From JAHITU01 sp043800905 (GTDB taxonomy: Bacteria; Patescibacteriota; Minisyncoccia; Phycocordibacterales; UBA12079): a DNA stretch of 20,399 nucleotides. A model generated the notes under the pieces. That model searched no databases and was not told where the DNA came from. It was given only the letters and a program-made list of their open reading frames with translations. Shown here in pieces: positions 1 through 8,195 of the stretch. Position 1 is the stretch's first letter; every line of letters starts with the position of its first letter. Made by a program: the position numbers and the translations under genes. The DNA is taken from assembly GCA_043800905.1 (NCBI GenBank), contig JAZDMO010000004.1, positions 1 through 20,399 of the forward strand, in the 5' to 3' direction.

Positions 1-81
1 AGTTCTTACTCCATAGCCTTTGTAGACCATGTGAGCTGCATCTCTACGAACTTTAGGCATATTTGGATTCTTTGTATACAT
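1..81 (-). CDS. Probable IS481-like transposase, N-terminus only (runs off window)
   Basis: The minus strand from an ATG at 81 gives 27 open codons up to the window edge, beginning MYTKNPNMPKVRR and continuing DAAHMVYKGYGVRT. I recall this pattern (NPN-PKVR, then a conserved A-x-x-V stretch leading into a helix-turn-helix) from the N-terminus of IS481-type integrase/transposases common in Patescibacteria, but only the first helices are visible here and no catalytic DDE residues lie in the window. The ATG is 25 nt downstream of the stop of the neighbouring truncated gene and no Shine-Dalgarno precedes it. An 8-bp hairpin (ACACTTTT / AAAAGTGT) at about 98-118 lies between them and may belong to the element end. 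It could also be a stand-alone DNA-binding protein. Confidence 0.5.
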   Translation of the reverse strand, partial: MYTKNPNMPKVRRDAAHMVYKGYGVRT

Positions 82-106
82 AATGCTTGAATATTACACT
101 TTTTTG

Positions 107-961
107 TTAAAAGTGTTTCCAAGCTATTGGGATATTACGCAGTTCTTGACCGTTATAATATTCAATCCTTTCATTACCAACAAATTCAATTAGTGATTTT
201 GAATCAACTGCAGAAACCCACTGACCCTCTAATAAATTTTTTGTATTTATAATTTGTTCTTCCCCAAACTCAATCGTTCCCATTATTTTATCAAAAGAAT
301 TAAACCATTCTTGAGCTTCAGAAGACCCCTTTCCTTCAGATAAAATCTGATAAAACTCATTCATTTTATCAAAATTCCAAATCAACTCATCACCACAATT
401 TTCTTTATTTTTTTCAAAAAAATCTGGCGTTGATGCAACAATCGCATCTTTATTTCCTTTGACAGTTATAATAATTCTTCTATCATTTTCAAAAAACAAA
501 GCTTTTCTTTCAAAGGTCACATCACAAACTTCAAAACGCGACAACACCATATATTCTTGAGCATTTATTTCTCCTAAACTTCTAACTTTTTTAGAAGATT
601 CTAAAACAAAAATATCACTGTCTCCAAATTCTCCATTTTTTAAAGACTCCGCCGTTGCTAAAACCAATTCTTTATCAAAACCAGGATAATCTAAATCATC
701 AATTCTTTTATTTTCTACAAAAAGTTGCATCTCTCGGCCAGCAAAAGAAATGTTATGTGGATATTTAAAAGATAAATCGGTTCCATCAACCTCATAAAAA
801 TTCCATAAATCTATTTCACTCTCTACAGCTTTGACTTGTCCGCTTTGATTAAATTCTTCTTCAGTAAGAAAATTAGAAGAATCCAAAACTGGTCTTTGGC
901 CATTCCACCAAACAAAACCCAACAAAACAATAATTACAAGAAAAATTATATTTGTTTTCAT
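107..961 (-). CDS. Anchored extracytoplasmic protein, paralogue of next gene, C-terminus truncated
   Basis: 284 residues with one N-terminal hydrophobic segment (about residues 4-20) and no lipobox, so probably a signal anchor with an outward-facing domain. I do not recognise the family. It is clearly a paralogue of the upstream 316-residue protein. Shared blocks include F-x-YP near residue 65, Y-x-GFDKE, AQ-[ED]-[YF]-[ML]-VLSR-x-x-VCDV-x-FERK, V-x-G-x-KD-x-I, ENCG and a W-F terminus-proximal stretch ending LL-x-G-x-WVS. Two cysteines (in VCDV and ENCG) are conserved in both copies and may form a disulfide. The paralogue continues about 40 residues after the shared NG motif, whereas this copy breaks into a short unrelated tail (IAWKHF) and stops just before the transposase-like gene, suggesting a 3' end replaced by an insertion. 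No Shine-Dalgarno is seen; it sits 12 nt after its paralogue and is probably co-transcribed. Confidence 0.75.
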   Translation of the reverse strand: MKTNIIFLVIIVLLGFVWWNGQRPVLDSSNFLTEEEFNQSGQVKAVESEIDLWNFYEVDGTDLSFKYPHNISFAGREMQLFVENKRIDDLDYPGFDKELVLATAESLKNGEFGDSDIFVLESSKKVRSLGEINAQEYMVLSRFEVCDVTFERKALFFENDRRIIITVKGNKDAIVASTPDFFEKNKENCGDELIWNFDKMNEFYQILSEGKGSSEAQEWFNSFDKIMGTIEFGEEQIINTKNLLEGQWVSAVDSKSLIEFVGNERIEYYNGQELRNIPIAWKHF

Positions 962-973
962 AAAATAAATTAT

Positions 974-1924
974 TTATTTTTCAACCCTCACAAATTCTAA
1001 AACAGTTTCTTCAGGAAGAAAACTTAATTTAAGACTTTCTGCACTTAATTCCAAAATTTTGTAATTAAAAGTTTCCACTTCCGAAGTAATCGTTAGTAGT
1101 TTAGTTATCTCATTTAAACTATAAACACCTTCCGACATTTTTACTCCGTTATAAAAATCTATTTCTGTGGAATCATTAAATTCAATAGTAGAATTTTTAT
1201 CAGCGACAGAAACCCAAACACCCTTTAGTAAAGAATTTTTTTCAGCAAAATTAGCTGATTCAGTTATCGAATCCATTGCTCCAAACCATTTCTGAGCTGT
1301 TTCTGAACTAAAACCAGCTACTAAATCATTATAAAATTTGTTTTGAAGATCAATATCCCACACAGAATTTTCTCCACAATTTTCCTCGTCCTTGGTCATA
1401 TGCTCAGGAATACTTGTAATAATTTCATCTTTAGGACCGTTGACAGTAACAACAAACCTCTTATTATTTTTGTAAAAAACTAATTTTCTTTCAAAAACAA
1501 CATCACAAACATCAGAACGAGATAATACCAAAAAATCCTGAGCTCCCATTCCTTTTAAATAAGTGATTCTTTCGGATTTTGGCAAAGATTGATCAGGGCT
1601 ATTCCCGTAGGACCCCATTTTCAAAGCCACAATTGTTTGGTTAATTTTCTCTTTATCAAAACCAGAATAATTCAGACTATCAATATCATCAATATCCACA
1701 GTTAAAGAAAAAATATTATTATCATAGGTATCACCTTTTGTCCTAAAAATTAAATAATCTGGATAGTTAAAAGAAAAACCTGTGTTTTCATCGCTAAAAA
1801 CCAAAGTGTTATTCTTTTTGATATGTCCCATGGATTTATAAAAATCCATTATTTGTTGTTCAAAAAAGAACCACAAAACAGATCCCAAAACAATCACCGC
1901 CAATAAACTTAAAATTTTTTTCAT
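974..1924 (-). CDS. Anchored extracytoplasmic protein, full-length paralogue
   Basis: 316 residues, starting MKKILSLLAVIVLG with a single hydrophobic segment at about residues 4-20 followed by a long polar domain, so it is likely membrane-anchored and facing outward. Family not recognised. Compared with the downstream paralogue it keeps the full C-terminus, ending in beta-rich sequence (LLTITSE, FNYKILEL, VLEFVRVEK). The tail resembles lipocalin-like or calycin-like strands only in a general way, so I do not assign it. The two conserved cysteines lie in the VCDV and ENCG blocks. A good sigma70-type promoter lies 34-61 nt upstream. The ribosome binding site is weak. The pair probably arose by tandem duplication. 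Confidence 0.75.
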   Translation of the reverse strand: MKKILSLLAVIVLGSVLWFFFEQQIMDFYKSMGHIKKNNTLVFSDENTGFSFNYPDYLIFRTKGDTYDNNIFSLTVDIDDIDSLNYSGFDKEKINQTIVALKMGSYGNSPDQSLPKSERITYLKGMGAQDFLVLSRSDVCDVVFERKLVFYKNNKRFVVTVNGPKDEIITSIPEHMTKDEENCGENSVWDIDLQNKFYNDLVAGFSSETAQKWFGAMDSITESANFAEKNSLLKGVWVSVADKNSTIEFNDSTEIDFYNGVKMSEGVYSLNEITKLLTITSEVETFNYKILELSAESLKLSFLPEETVLEFVRVEK

Positions 1925-1957
1925 CTTAAAATTAGTTAGACTATTAATTAATAATTA

Positions 1958-1985
1958 ATTTTAACACAAAAGAACGCCTTTTCAA
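1958..1985 (-). promoter_or_regulatory. Sigma70-type promoter for the paralogous pair
   Basis: On the minus strand, TTGAAA (1980-1985) is separated by 16 nt from TAAAAT (1958-1963). The predicted start near 1951 leaves a leader of about 27 nt before the ATG at 1924. This is one of the few places in the window where both boxes are recognisable. Confidence 0.5.
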
Positions 1986-2024
1986 TAAGAATAAAAGAAT
2001 AAAGGGTTTACAAGTAATTAAAAA

Positions 2025-3455
2025 CTAAAATGTTCCAGCTCCTATAAATTCTTGCAATCGATATTGAATTTGTCTTCTAAGACTTGGTTTCTCAAACGAA
2101 CTCATTTCAATAGTATAATTTCCTTCTTGATTGTTCCACATTTTATTAAAATATTCCAAAATTTCTAAAGAAATTTCTTTTTTAAGAGGCATTGTTATTT
2201 TTATATCAGCTTCTAAATTAAAATCATTTAAATTTCTTCTAGTATAATTAGCAGAACCTAAAATAGAAACTAATTTATCCCCTTTTACAAAAGTTATCAT
2301 CTTTGTATGAAATTCTTCTTCTTCAGTATCATAATATCTTATCTTTATTTTCCCTCCAGATTTAACAAATAATTCATCGACAACTATTCTAGTTGGAACC
2401 CCAAATTTATCTCTCCCAAAACCTCGCTTGCTAGGATCCGCAATAATTTCAATATCAACCCCCCTTTCAGAAGCCTCTAACAAAGCTCTGATAATATCTC
2501 TTTCAGAAAAAAAGAAAATAGCAATTTTAATTTGATATCCTTCTTGACTGTCATTTATTTCTTCAAGAATAGAATTTTTTATTTTACTTTCAGTTAAAAA
2601 TTGAGTTTCAATATCCGCTGAAAGGTCAGATTCTGAATCTACAAAATCAAAATTCCAATCTTCTAAAAGATACCCAGACATTTTCAAAACAGCTTTTTCT
2701 GATTGATAAATATCTTTATAAATATCATTTTTTAAAAAGATTCCAATATTAGAATATTCTGCTCCCGAAGTAGCTGGATTTGCTGAAATAACAAAAGAAC
2801 ACATTTTATCTTCACAATCAGCTAACATTAATTTTCGATGATTAGCCTTAAAATTTAAAAGTCTTGCGAAAGAACGAATGGAACCCTCTTTGTCATACCC
2901 CGGAATACCTAACCAACTTTTTTTTGATTCACCAAAAATTTGAAAAAAAGTTCTCCAAATTGGAGAATAAATTAAATTACTATCTCTTAACACATCTAAA
3001 TTAGTAAAAACAACGTCGATGCCTTCTTTTTTCATTTGTTCAAAATAACTTGATTCAAAAGCCCCATAACCAGTATTATAAACATCTGTTATTACAACAA
3101 TCTTTAATTCTGGAATTTCTTTTTTTCTATCAATTAGATGATCTGTCATTTCTTGAGCAAGGTCTCTTTCAGAACTACCAGAACCGTCTCCCCACAAAAA
3201 CATATCAACTAAAATATATTTTTTAGCATTATCAATGGTTTCAAAAACATTCTCAAAAATTTTCTGATCATAAATTCTTTTTTCATCTTTCTCATAAGTT
3301 AGATCATAGAGAAAAGAAATCTCTTCTTCCGTCGATTTAAAAATTTCTCCCTTAAAACTAATTCCCTCAGGCAGACTTTTGTAAACATGATAAAAACCAA
3401 GACTAATAAATAAGATTATAATTAAAAATAATATTTTTTTTAAATGTTCTTTCAT
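2025..3455 (-). CDS. Membrane-anchored phospholipase D-like protein
   Basis: 476 residues with an N-terminal membrane segment (about 7-25) and two PLD half-domains. The first HKD motif is H206-x-K208-x4-D213 followed by I-S-A-N-P (223-227). The second is H383-T-K385 followed by G400-S-A-N-Y-T-R-R-N, but the expected aspartate at 390 is valine. Family members with this two-HKD layout include cardiolipin synthases and phosphatidyl-transferring or hydrolysing enzymes; substrate cannot be read from sequence. Unlike typical cardiolipin synthases there is one N-terminal helix rather than two. The active domain is probably extracytoplasmic. It is the last gene of a tight minus-strand operon, 11 nt after an alpha/beta hydrolase gene, which fits a role in lipid or envelope turnover (inference). 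No Shine-Dalgarno seen, and no clear terminator follows. Confidence 0.88.
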   Translation of the reverse strand: MKEHLKKILFLIIILFISLGFYHVYKSLPEGISFKGEIFKSTEEEISFLYDLTYEKDEKRIYDQKIFENVFETIDNAKKYILVDMFLWGDGSGSSERDLAQEMTDHLIDRKKEIPELKIVVITDVYNTGYGAFESSYFEQMKKEGIDVVFTNLDVLRDSNLIYSPIWRTFFQIFGESKKSWLGIPGYDKEGSIRSFARLLNFKANHRKLMLADCEDKMCSFVISANPATSGAEYSNIGIFLKNDIYKDIYQSEKAVLKMSGYLLEDWNFDFVDSESDLSADIETQFLTESKIKNSILEEINDSQEGYQIKIAIFFFSERDIIRALLEASERGVDIEIIADPSKRGFGRDKFGVPTRIVVDELFVKSGGKIKIRYYDTEEEEFHTKMITFVKGDKLVSILGSANYTRRNLNDFNLEADIKITMPLKKEISLEILEYFNKMWNNQEGNYTIEMSSFEKPSLRRQIQYRLQEFIGAGTF

Positions 3456-3466
3456 AGAAAATTAAT

Positions 3467-4375
3467 TTAACGGGTATTTTTTTCAAAGTTAATTATATTA
3501 TTAAAAACATCTTCTTTATCGTAATCTTCAGAAATAACATGATTTGATTTTTCAAAAATTACAATTTCTTTTTTTTCAGAACTGATATTCTCATAAATAT
3601 AATTTGAACTCTCAACATCACTCACCATATCATTTTCAGAATGTTGCAACAAAACAGGACTTTTAATTTTATTTAAATTCAGTTTAATCTCTTCTAAAAA
3701 TGACTGGGAATTTTTAATTGGTTCAAACGGCATATTCCAATAGGCAATATGTTTTTTAAGTTCTTCTGCAGAATTTATCTGTCCAATTTTGGTTTTTTTA
3801 CTATAATTTAAAAAATCAGCAAACATATCTAAGTAAATTTCCGGCCTTAAAACCATATAATATTTATAAGTAGAAAATAAATAAGGACTAAGTAAATAAG
3901 TATTATTTACTTGTTTGTTTTCTGCCAATCGAACAGAAAGAGCTCCCCCAAAACTGAAACCGACTAAATTAACTTTTTTACATTGCTTACTTAAAACATC
4001 AAATTCATCAGAAATCTGTTCATACCAATCAACCAACGAAAGATTTAAAATATGACTAGGAATTTCTCCACTCCCTTTTAATCTTGTCGCCACAACCGTT
4101 TCTCCAAACTCAGAAAAAACAACATTAGCCAATTCCCTCATTTCATTAGGAGTAGAGCTATAACCATGAATAAGATACCAACAAGTGTCATTTTTACCAT
4201 CTAGAGTAAATTCTTTTGCACCAACAATAATTCCGTCTTCATCATATTGCCACCTCTTTAAATCAATTTCGTCAATTTTATTTTTTTGTAAAAAACCAGT
4301 TTTCCAATACAAAAATCCTATAAAAATAAAAATTAAAATAACAATAAAACTTTTTTTATTTTTGAAAAATTTCAT
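3467..4375 (-). CDS. Anchored alpha/beta hydrolase (esterase/lipase-like)
   Basis: 302 residues from the ATG at 4375. An in-frame upstream TTG would add three residues but overlaps the rubrerythrin stop, so I prefer the ATG. One N-terminal hydrophobic segment (about 10-24) anchors it. The fold signature is clear: oxyanion-side HGYSS at about 70-74, nucleophile elbow G-F-S-F-G-G with Ser141, acid in SENDM (Asp249) and catalytic His279 in SNHVISEDYD. This arrangement matches monoacylglycerol lipase and carboxylesterase relatives (serine aminopeptidase S33 type). The natural substrate is unknown. It starts 2 nt after the rubrerythrin stop, so translation is probably coupled, and it precedes the PLD-like gene. 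Confidence 0.87.
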   Translation of the reverse strand: MKFFKNKKSFIVILIFIFIGFLYWKTGFLQKNKIDEIDLKRWQYDEDGIIVGAKEFTLDGKNDTCWYLIHGYSSTPNEMRELANVVFSEFGETVVATRLKGSGEIPSHILNLSLVDWYEQISDEFDVLSKQCKKVNLVGFSFGGALSVRLAENKQVNNTYLLSPYLFSTYKYYMVLRPEIYLDMFADFLNYSKKTKIGQINSAEELKKHIAYWNMPFEPIKNSQSFLEEIKLNLNKIKSPVLLQHSENDMVSDVESSNYIYENISSEKKEIVIFEKSNHVISEDYDKEDVFNNIINFEKNTR

Positions 4376-4377
4376 AT

Positions 4378-4941
4378 TTAACAATAAACTCTAAAATATT
4401 CCGTTGGATGTCCACAAGAACGACATTTTTCTGGAGCTTCTTTTCCTGTATGTAAATAACCACATTTTTGACATTCCCAATTAACCTCTTCGTCTTTCTT
4501 AAATATTTTTCCATTTTCTAAATCATTCAAAAGTTTAGCAAAAACTTCTTCGTGATGTTTTTCAGCAAAACCAATCGCCCTTAATTTATCAGCTTCATCT
4601 AGTAAACCTTCTTCTTGAGCGGTATTCCCAAACTCTGGATACATTTCTGAATTTTCATGATGTTCTCCAGCAATAGCTGATTTAAGATTTTCAGTTGTGG
4701 TCCCAAAAACATTTGGTACTTCTACTTCTACCTTAATTTCTATCTGATCGCCTTGAATTTTCTTAATCATTTTTAACAATTCTTTGGCGTGTTGAGCTTC
4801 ATTATCTGCTGTCTTAATGAAAATATCTGAAATCTCAAAAAGATTTTCTTTAAAAGCGGTTTTAGCATAGAAAGTATAACGGTTTCTGGCCTGACTTTCT
4901 CCAATAAAAGCTTTGGCTAAATTTTCTAGTGTTTTTGACAT
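4378..4941 (-). CDS. rbr: Rubrerythrin
   Basis: 187 residues, the usual length for rubrerythrin, a cytoplasmic non-haem di-iron peroxidase that reduces hydrogen peroxide in anaerobic and microaerophilic organisms. The N-terminal four-helix domain carries the expected ligands: Glu15 (GESQARNRY), Glu48-x-x-His51 (NEAQHAKE), Glu93 in the GEHHENSEMY block, and Glu127-x-x-His130 (AEKHHEE). The C-terminal rubredoxin-like domain has C157-x2-C160 and C173-x2-C176 for one iron. Start is the ATG at 4941; no Shine-Dalgarno is visible and the upstream stop is 6 nt away. It lies in the middle of the operon with envelope-related genes, so its co-expression with anchored hydrolases is worth noting. Confidence 0.97.
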   Translation of the reverse strand: MSKTLENLAKAFIGESQARNRYTFYAKTAFKENLFEISDIFIKTADNEAQHAKELLKMIKKIQGDQIEIKVEVEVPNVFGTTTENLKSAIAGEHHENSEMYPEFGNTAQEEGLLDEADKLRAIGFAEKHHEEVFAKLLNDLENGKIFKKDEEVNWECQKCGYLHTGKEAPEKCRSCGHPTEYFRVYC

Positions 4942-4947
4942 ATTGAT

Positions 4948-5220
4948 TTATAAATTATTATTACTTCTAAATAATTCCCATTCTTCTACGGAAGTCCCAT
5001 CAGGAAGATGACAAAGACCTGATTGTCCTCCATTTTCATCTGTGATAATTTCCAATTCCCCTTTCATATCTTCAATACAATAAACAGAAGCTGGATTAGC
5101 TATTTGAACATTAGCCTCTCCTATTGGATTTTCAAATTCATTAACCTCTTCATTTTTATAAAAAAGATAAATCCCTCCTATTACCAAAACCGCAAGTATA
5201 AATAAAATTAATTTTTTCAT
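4948..5220 (-). CDS. DUF333 (putative haemolysin-like) small anchored protein
   Basis: 90 residues from the ATG at 5220, chosen because an AAGGAA ribosome binding site sits 5 nt upstream; a longer open frame exists but overlaps the preceding microprotein gene. The N-terminus is a hydrophobic anchor (KKLILFILAVLVIGGIYLF). The C-terminal half carries the DUF333 pattern: NPAS-x-YC, then ITDENGGQ-x-G-x-CHLPDGT and EEWE-x-F, with two cysteines that likely pair. DUF333 proteins are small exported proteins of unknown function, historically called putative haemolysins and often fused to or beside inhibitors and lipoproteins. No toxic activity can be claimed from sequence. Confidence 0.85.
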   Translation of the reverse strand: MKKLILFILAVLVIGGIYLFYKNEEVNEFENPIGEANVQIANPASVYCIEDMKGELEIITDENGGQSGLCHLPDGTSVEEWELFRSNNNL

Positions 5221-5227
5221 TTGTTCC

Positions 5228-5404
5228 TTATTTATCATATTCACCGAAAGGTTTTGTCCTAATCGGGCGAAGTTTACCATCAGCCCCTTTAACACAAAAC
5301 AAGTTTGATTTCTTTTTCTTGTGTTTGGAGACCCTTGACTTTAAAAAGATTATTACCAAAATAATAATCGCGTAAACAACACCACTGTATTCTATGATGT
5401 ACAT
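5228..5404 (-). CDS. 58-residue membrane microprotein B
   Basis: A short frame from ATG 5404 to TAA 5228: one transmembrane segment at about residues 8-21 (GVVYAIIILVIIF), then a strongly basic stretch (SRVSKHKKKKS) and a soluble tail with one cysteine, ending EYDK. The positive-inside rule puts the tail in the cytoplasm. A perfect GGAGGT Shine-Dalgarno (5409-5414) sits just before the ATG, which makes real translation likely. The stop is 7 nt from the DUF333 start and contributes to its ribosome-binding region, so the genes are probably coupled. Not recognised as any family. Confidence 0.72.
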   Translation of the reverse strand: MYIIEYSGVVYAIIILVIIFLKSRVSKHKKKKSNLFCVKGADGKLRPIRTKPFGEYDK

Positions 5405-5439
5405 CACGACCTCCGCTTAATCATTCTTTTTAAAAAAAA

Positions 5440-5616
5440 TTAATCAATAAAAATCTCAATATCATTTTTTTTCCTGATCTCCTCTATCCTTGTGATTCTC
5501 TCCTCGTGATCTTTAAATCTTTTCCGTGTAAACTCTAAAAACTTCCAAAGATTATAAACAAAAAAAATTGCAACAATGAGAGCTATTATCATTACAACAA
5601 TAAGAATAACATCCAT
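5440..5616 (-). CDS. 58-residue membrane microprotein A, first gene of operon
   Basis: A short frame from ATG 5616 to TAA 5440, preceded by an AAGGAG Shine-Dalgarno with 6-nt spacing. Residues 2-22 form one hydrophobic helix (MDVILIVVMIIALIVAIFF), followed by a highly charged, probably helical tail (RKRFKDHEERITRIEEIRKK) that should lie in the cytoplasm and could form a coiled coil. It has the same length and layout as microprotein B, 35 nt downstream, but no obvious sequence identity. Function unknown; it may organise or regulate products of the operon it leads (inference). Confidence 0.7.
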   Translation of the reverse strand: MDVILIVVMIIALIVAIFFVYNLWKFLEFTRKRFKDHEERITRIEEIRKKNDIEIFID

Positions 5617-5771
5617 AACAATCTCCTTTATTTTAAAATTAATTTATACTACTATTTAAAACATAACATATGAATCCCATTAAAGGAAGAGGTAAAGAAG
5701 AAGAAAACGGGAAATAAAGATTATTATTTTAATTTGAGATTATTTATTTTTTATAGATTATCTCTAACTGG

Positions 5772-7950
5772 ATGAAGTTAAATTCAACAATCACAAAAGA
5801 ATTTCGCACCACCGAAACTCAGAAAAAAGCCTTAAAAAAGCTTGGTTTGGCTAATATTGCTGATTTACTTTTCTATTTTCCTAATCGTTATGAAAGCAAT
5901 GAGGATCTTAAAGAAATTTCTGGTTTAAAAAAAGGCGACAAAATAGTGCTTTATGCTCAAGTTAAAAAAAATCAAAGCTTCTAAGGCTTATTACAAAAAA
6001 ATTCCCATGACTGAAGCGGTTCTTGAAGACGCTACTGGAACCATTCAAGCAGTGTGGTTTCGCCAAGCTTATATCTCCAAAATGTTAGCCGAGGGTTCTT
6101 ACGCCAAATTCACAGGCACCATTTCTGAAAGAAAAGGAAAACTTTATCTAGCCAACCCAGAATATGAAAATGTATCTTCTCTTCCCGTTGTCAGTGATAA
6201 TTCTTTATTAAAAGAAAAAAAATCTGATAAAGATAATTTTATTTTTCCTGTTTACCCCGAAACTCGTGGCTTAAGTTCTAAATGGATTTACCACACTATT
6301 CTAAAAATATTTTCTAATGGAATTTTAGACGAAATAAAAGACCCCCTTCCAGAAAAAATTTTAAAAAAATACAACCTTCCCTCTCTTAAAACAGCTCTCA
6401 TTTGGATTCACACTCCCAAAAAGAAAAACGATGCCTTGTCCGCTAGAAAAAGATTTGCTTTTGAAGAAATATTTTTTGTTTCCATAGTCCGAGCCAAAAT
6501 GAAAAAAGAATATCAATTAAATCCTTCTTTCAAAATTTCTAAAAATGAAAAGGAATTAAAATCTTTCATCGATAGATTCCCCTTTGAACACACAGAATCA
6601 CAAACAAAATCTATTCATACCATTTTAGAAGATTTCAAAAAAGATTTTGCCATGAATCGTCTTTTAGAAGGAGATGTGGGTTCAGGAAAAACCGCCGTGG
6701 CCGCCACCACAGTGTATGCGGTGACCACCACTCAACCTAAAGGACAAAAATATGGCAATCTCCAAACAGCCTATATGGTGCCAACCGAAATTTTAGCCAA
6801 ACAACATTTTGAAACTTTTATTAAATATTTTGAATATCTCAATATTAATATTGGCTTAATTACCTCTTCTGGTTGTCGTAAATTTCCTTCTAAAGTAGAT
6901 CCGACTAAATGGACTAAAATTTCTCGTGCTCAACTTTTAAAATGGGTAGCTAATGGAGAAATTCCAATTTTAATTGGAACTCACTCTCTCATTCAAAAAA
7001 CTGTGCAATTTAAAAATCTTGCCTATGTCATTATTGATGAACAACATAGATTTGGAATGATGCAACGCCAAAAACTAATGCGGAAAACAGAATCGTATAA
7101 GTCTGCGTTAAGTCCGCATTTATTATCAATGACAGCCACTCCTATTCCCCGCACTCTCGCCTTAAGTATTTATGGGGATTTAGATTTAACCCTGTTAGAC
7201 CAAATGCCTCACGGAAGGAAACCCATAATCACTGAAATCGTCACTCCGCAACAAAGAAATAAAACCTATGAAAAAATAAGAGCTGAATTAAAAAACGGGA
7301 GACAAATGTATGTCATCTGCCCTCGTATAGAAGAACCTGATCCAAACAAAGCTTCTGCCCTAAGGATGAAATCCGTCACAGAAGAAGCTCGAAGATTAAA
7401 AAAAGAAATCTTTCCTGAATTTAATATTGAAATTTTGCACAGTAAAATGCAACCCTCAGAGAAAGAAAAGATTATGGAAGATTTCAAAGATAAAAAAATT
7501 GATATTTTGGTCGCTACCTCTGTAATTGAAGTGGGAATCAATGTTCCGAATGCGACAATTATTATTTTAGAAGGAGCAGAAAGGTTTGGATTAGCTCAAT
7601 TACATCAACTTCGTGGACGAGTAATTCGCTCCAATCACCAAGCCTATTGTTATGTTTTCAGTGACAGTAAAGCCGAAAAAACTATAGATAGATTAAAAGC
7701 CCTTACCACAGCTAAAAATGGTTTTGAATTAGCGGAAATAGATTTAAAACTTAGAGGCGCCGGAGAATTAATTGGCTCTAAACAATGGGGTATTTCTGAT
7801 TTAGCCATGGAAGCTATTAAAAATTTAAAATTAGTGGAAGCTTCTCGAACTGAAGCTCAAAAAATAATAGAGGATGATCCGAAGCTTTCGAATCACCCTC
7901 TGGTTATGGAGAAAATCTCCAAGATTGAGAAACTTATTCACTGGGAGTAA
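5772..7950 (+). CDS. recG: ATP-dependent DNA helicase RecG, split by a one-base frameshift
   Basis: RecG remodels stalled replication forks and Holliday junctions. Two overlapping frames together give about 725 residues. The first (from ATG 5772) covers the wedge-domain start, including LFYFPNRYE. The second carries the OB-fold part and both helicase lobes: Walker A GDVGSGKT near fused residue 300, DEQH near 421, TATPIPRT, VATSVIEVG-x-N-x-P and the TRG/motif VI region QLRGRV near 611. The frames meet at a run of eight A at 5964-5971; with seven A the protein reads through continuously (AQVKKIKASKAYY). So this is a sequencing or assembly error, a recent mutation, or slippage-dependent expression. 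Motif VI reads RGRVIR where most RecG have RGRVGR. No Shine-Dalgarno is seen; a TATAGA box lies about 15 nt before the ATG. The last 17 nt overlap the convergent zinc-ribbon gene. Confidence 0.93.
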
Positions 7951-8185
7951 TTTTTTTTGAATCAATTTTGGCTTTAGGAAATTCATAGACAACTCTACCA
8001 TCTTTTCCAATCCTCATTGTATACCAAACGCTTTCTTCGTCTGGGGTAGTTTCTTTCGTAGAAATAAAATTTTCCTGAATTAAATAACTTCCACAAGCTG
8101 GGCAAGAATCTCCATTAGAAAATCTTTCCCGACAACTTCCACAAATAAAATTTTCGCCAAGGAAATCTGTAAGTTCGTCTGACAT
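7934..8185 (-). CDS. Zinc-ribbon microprotein
   Basis: 83 residues with C15-x2-C18 and C28-x2-C31 (CGSC, CPAC), a single zinc-ribbon knuckle pair, followed by a polar tail. The start is supported by an AGGAGG Shine-Dalgarno (on minus, beginning inside the stop codon of the upstream gene), so translation is coupled to that gene. Function unknown; candidates are a nucleic-acid or protein adaptor. Its 3' end overlaps the end of recG by 17 nt in convergent orientation. Confidence 0.75.
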   Translation of the reverse strand: MSDELTDFLGENFICGSCRERFSNGDSCPACGSYLIQENFISTKETTPDEESVWYTMRIGKDGRVVYEFPKAKIDSKKITPSE

Positions 8186-8195
8186 AACACGCCTC

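Noticed and set aside
4948..5295. Longer 115-residue form of the DUF333 protein
   Set aside because: The extra 25 residues overlap the microprotein B gene in another frame, while the shorter start has AAGGAA and begins directly with a membrane anchor.
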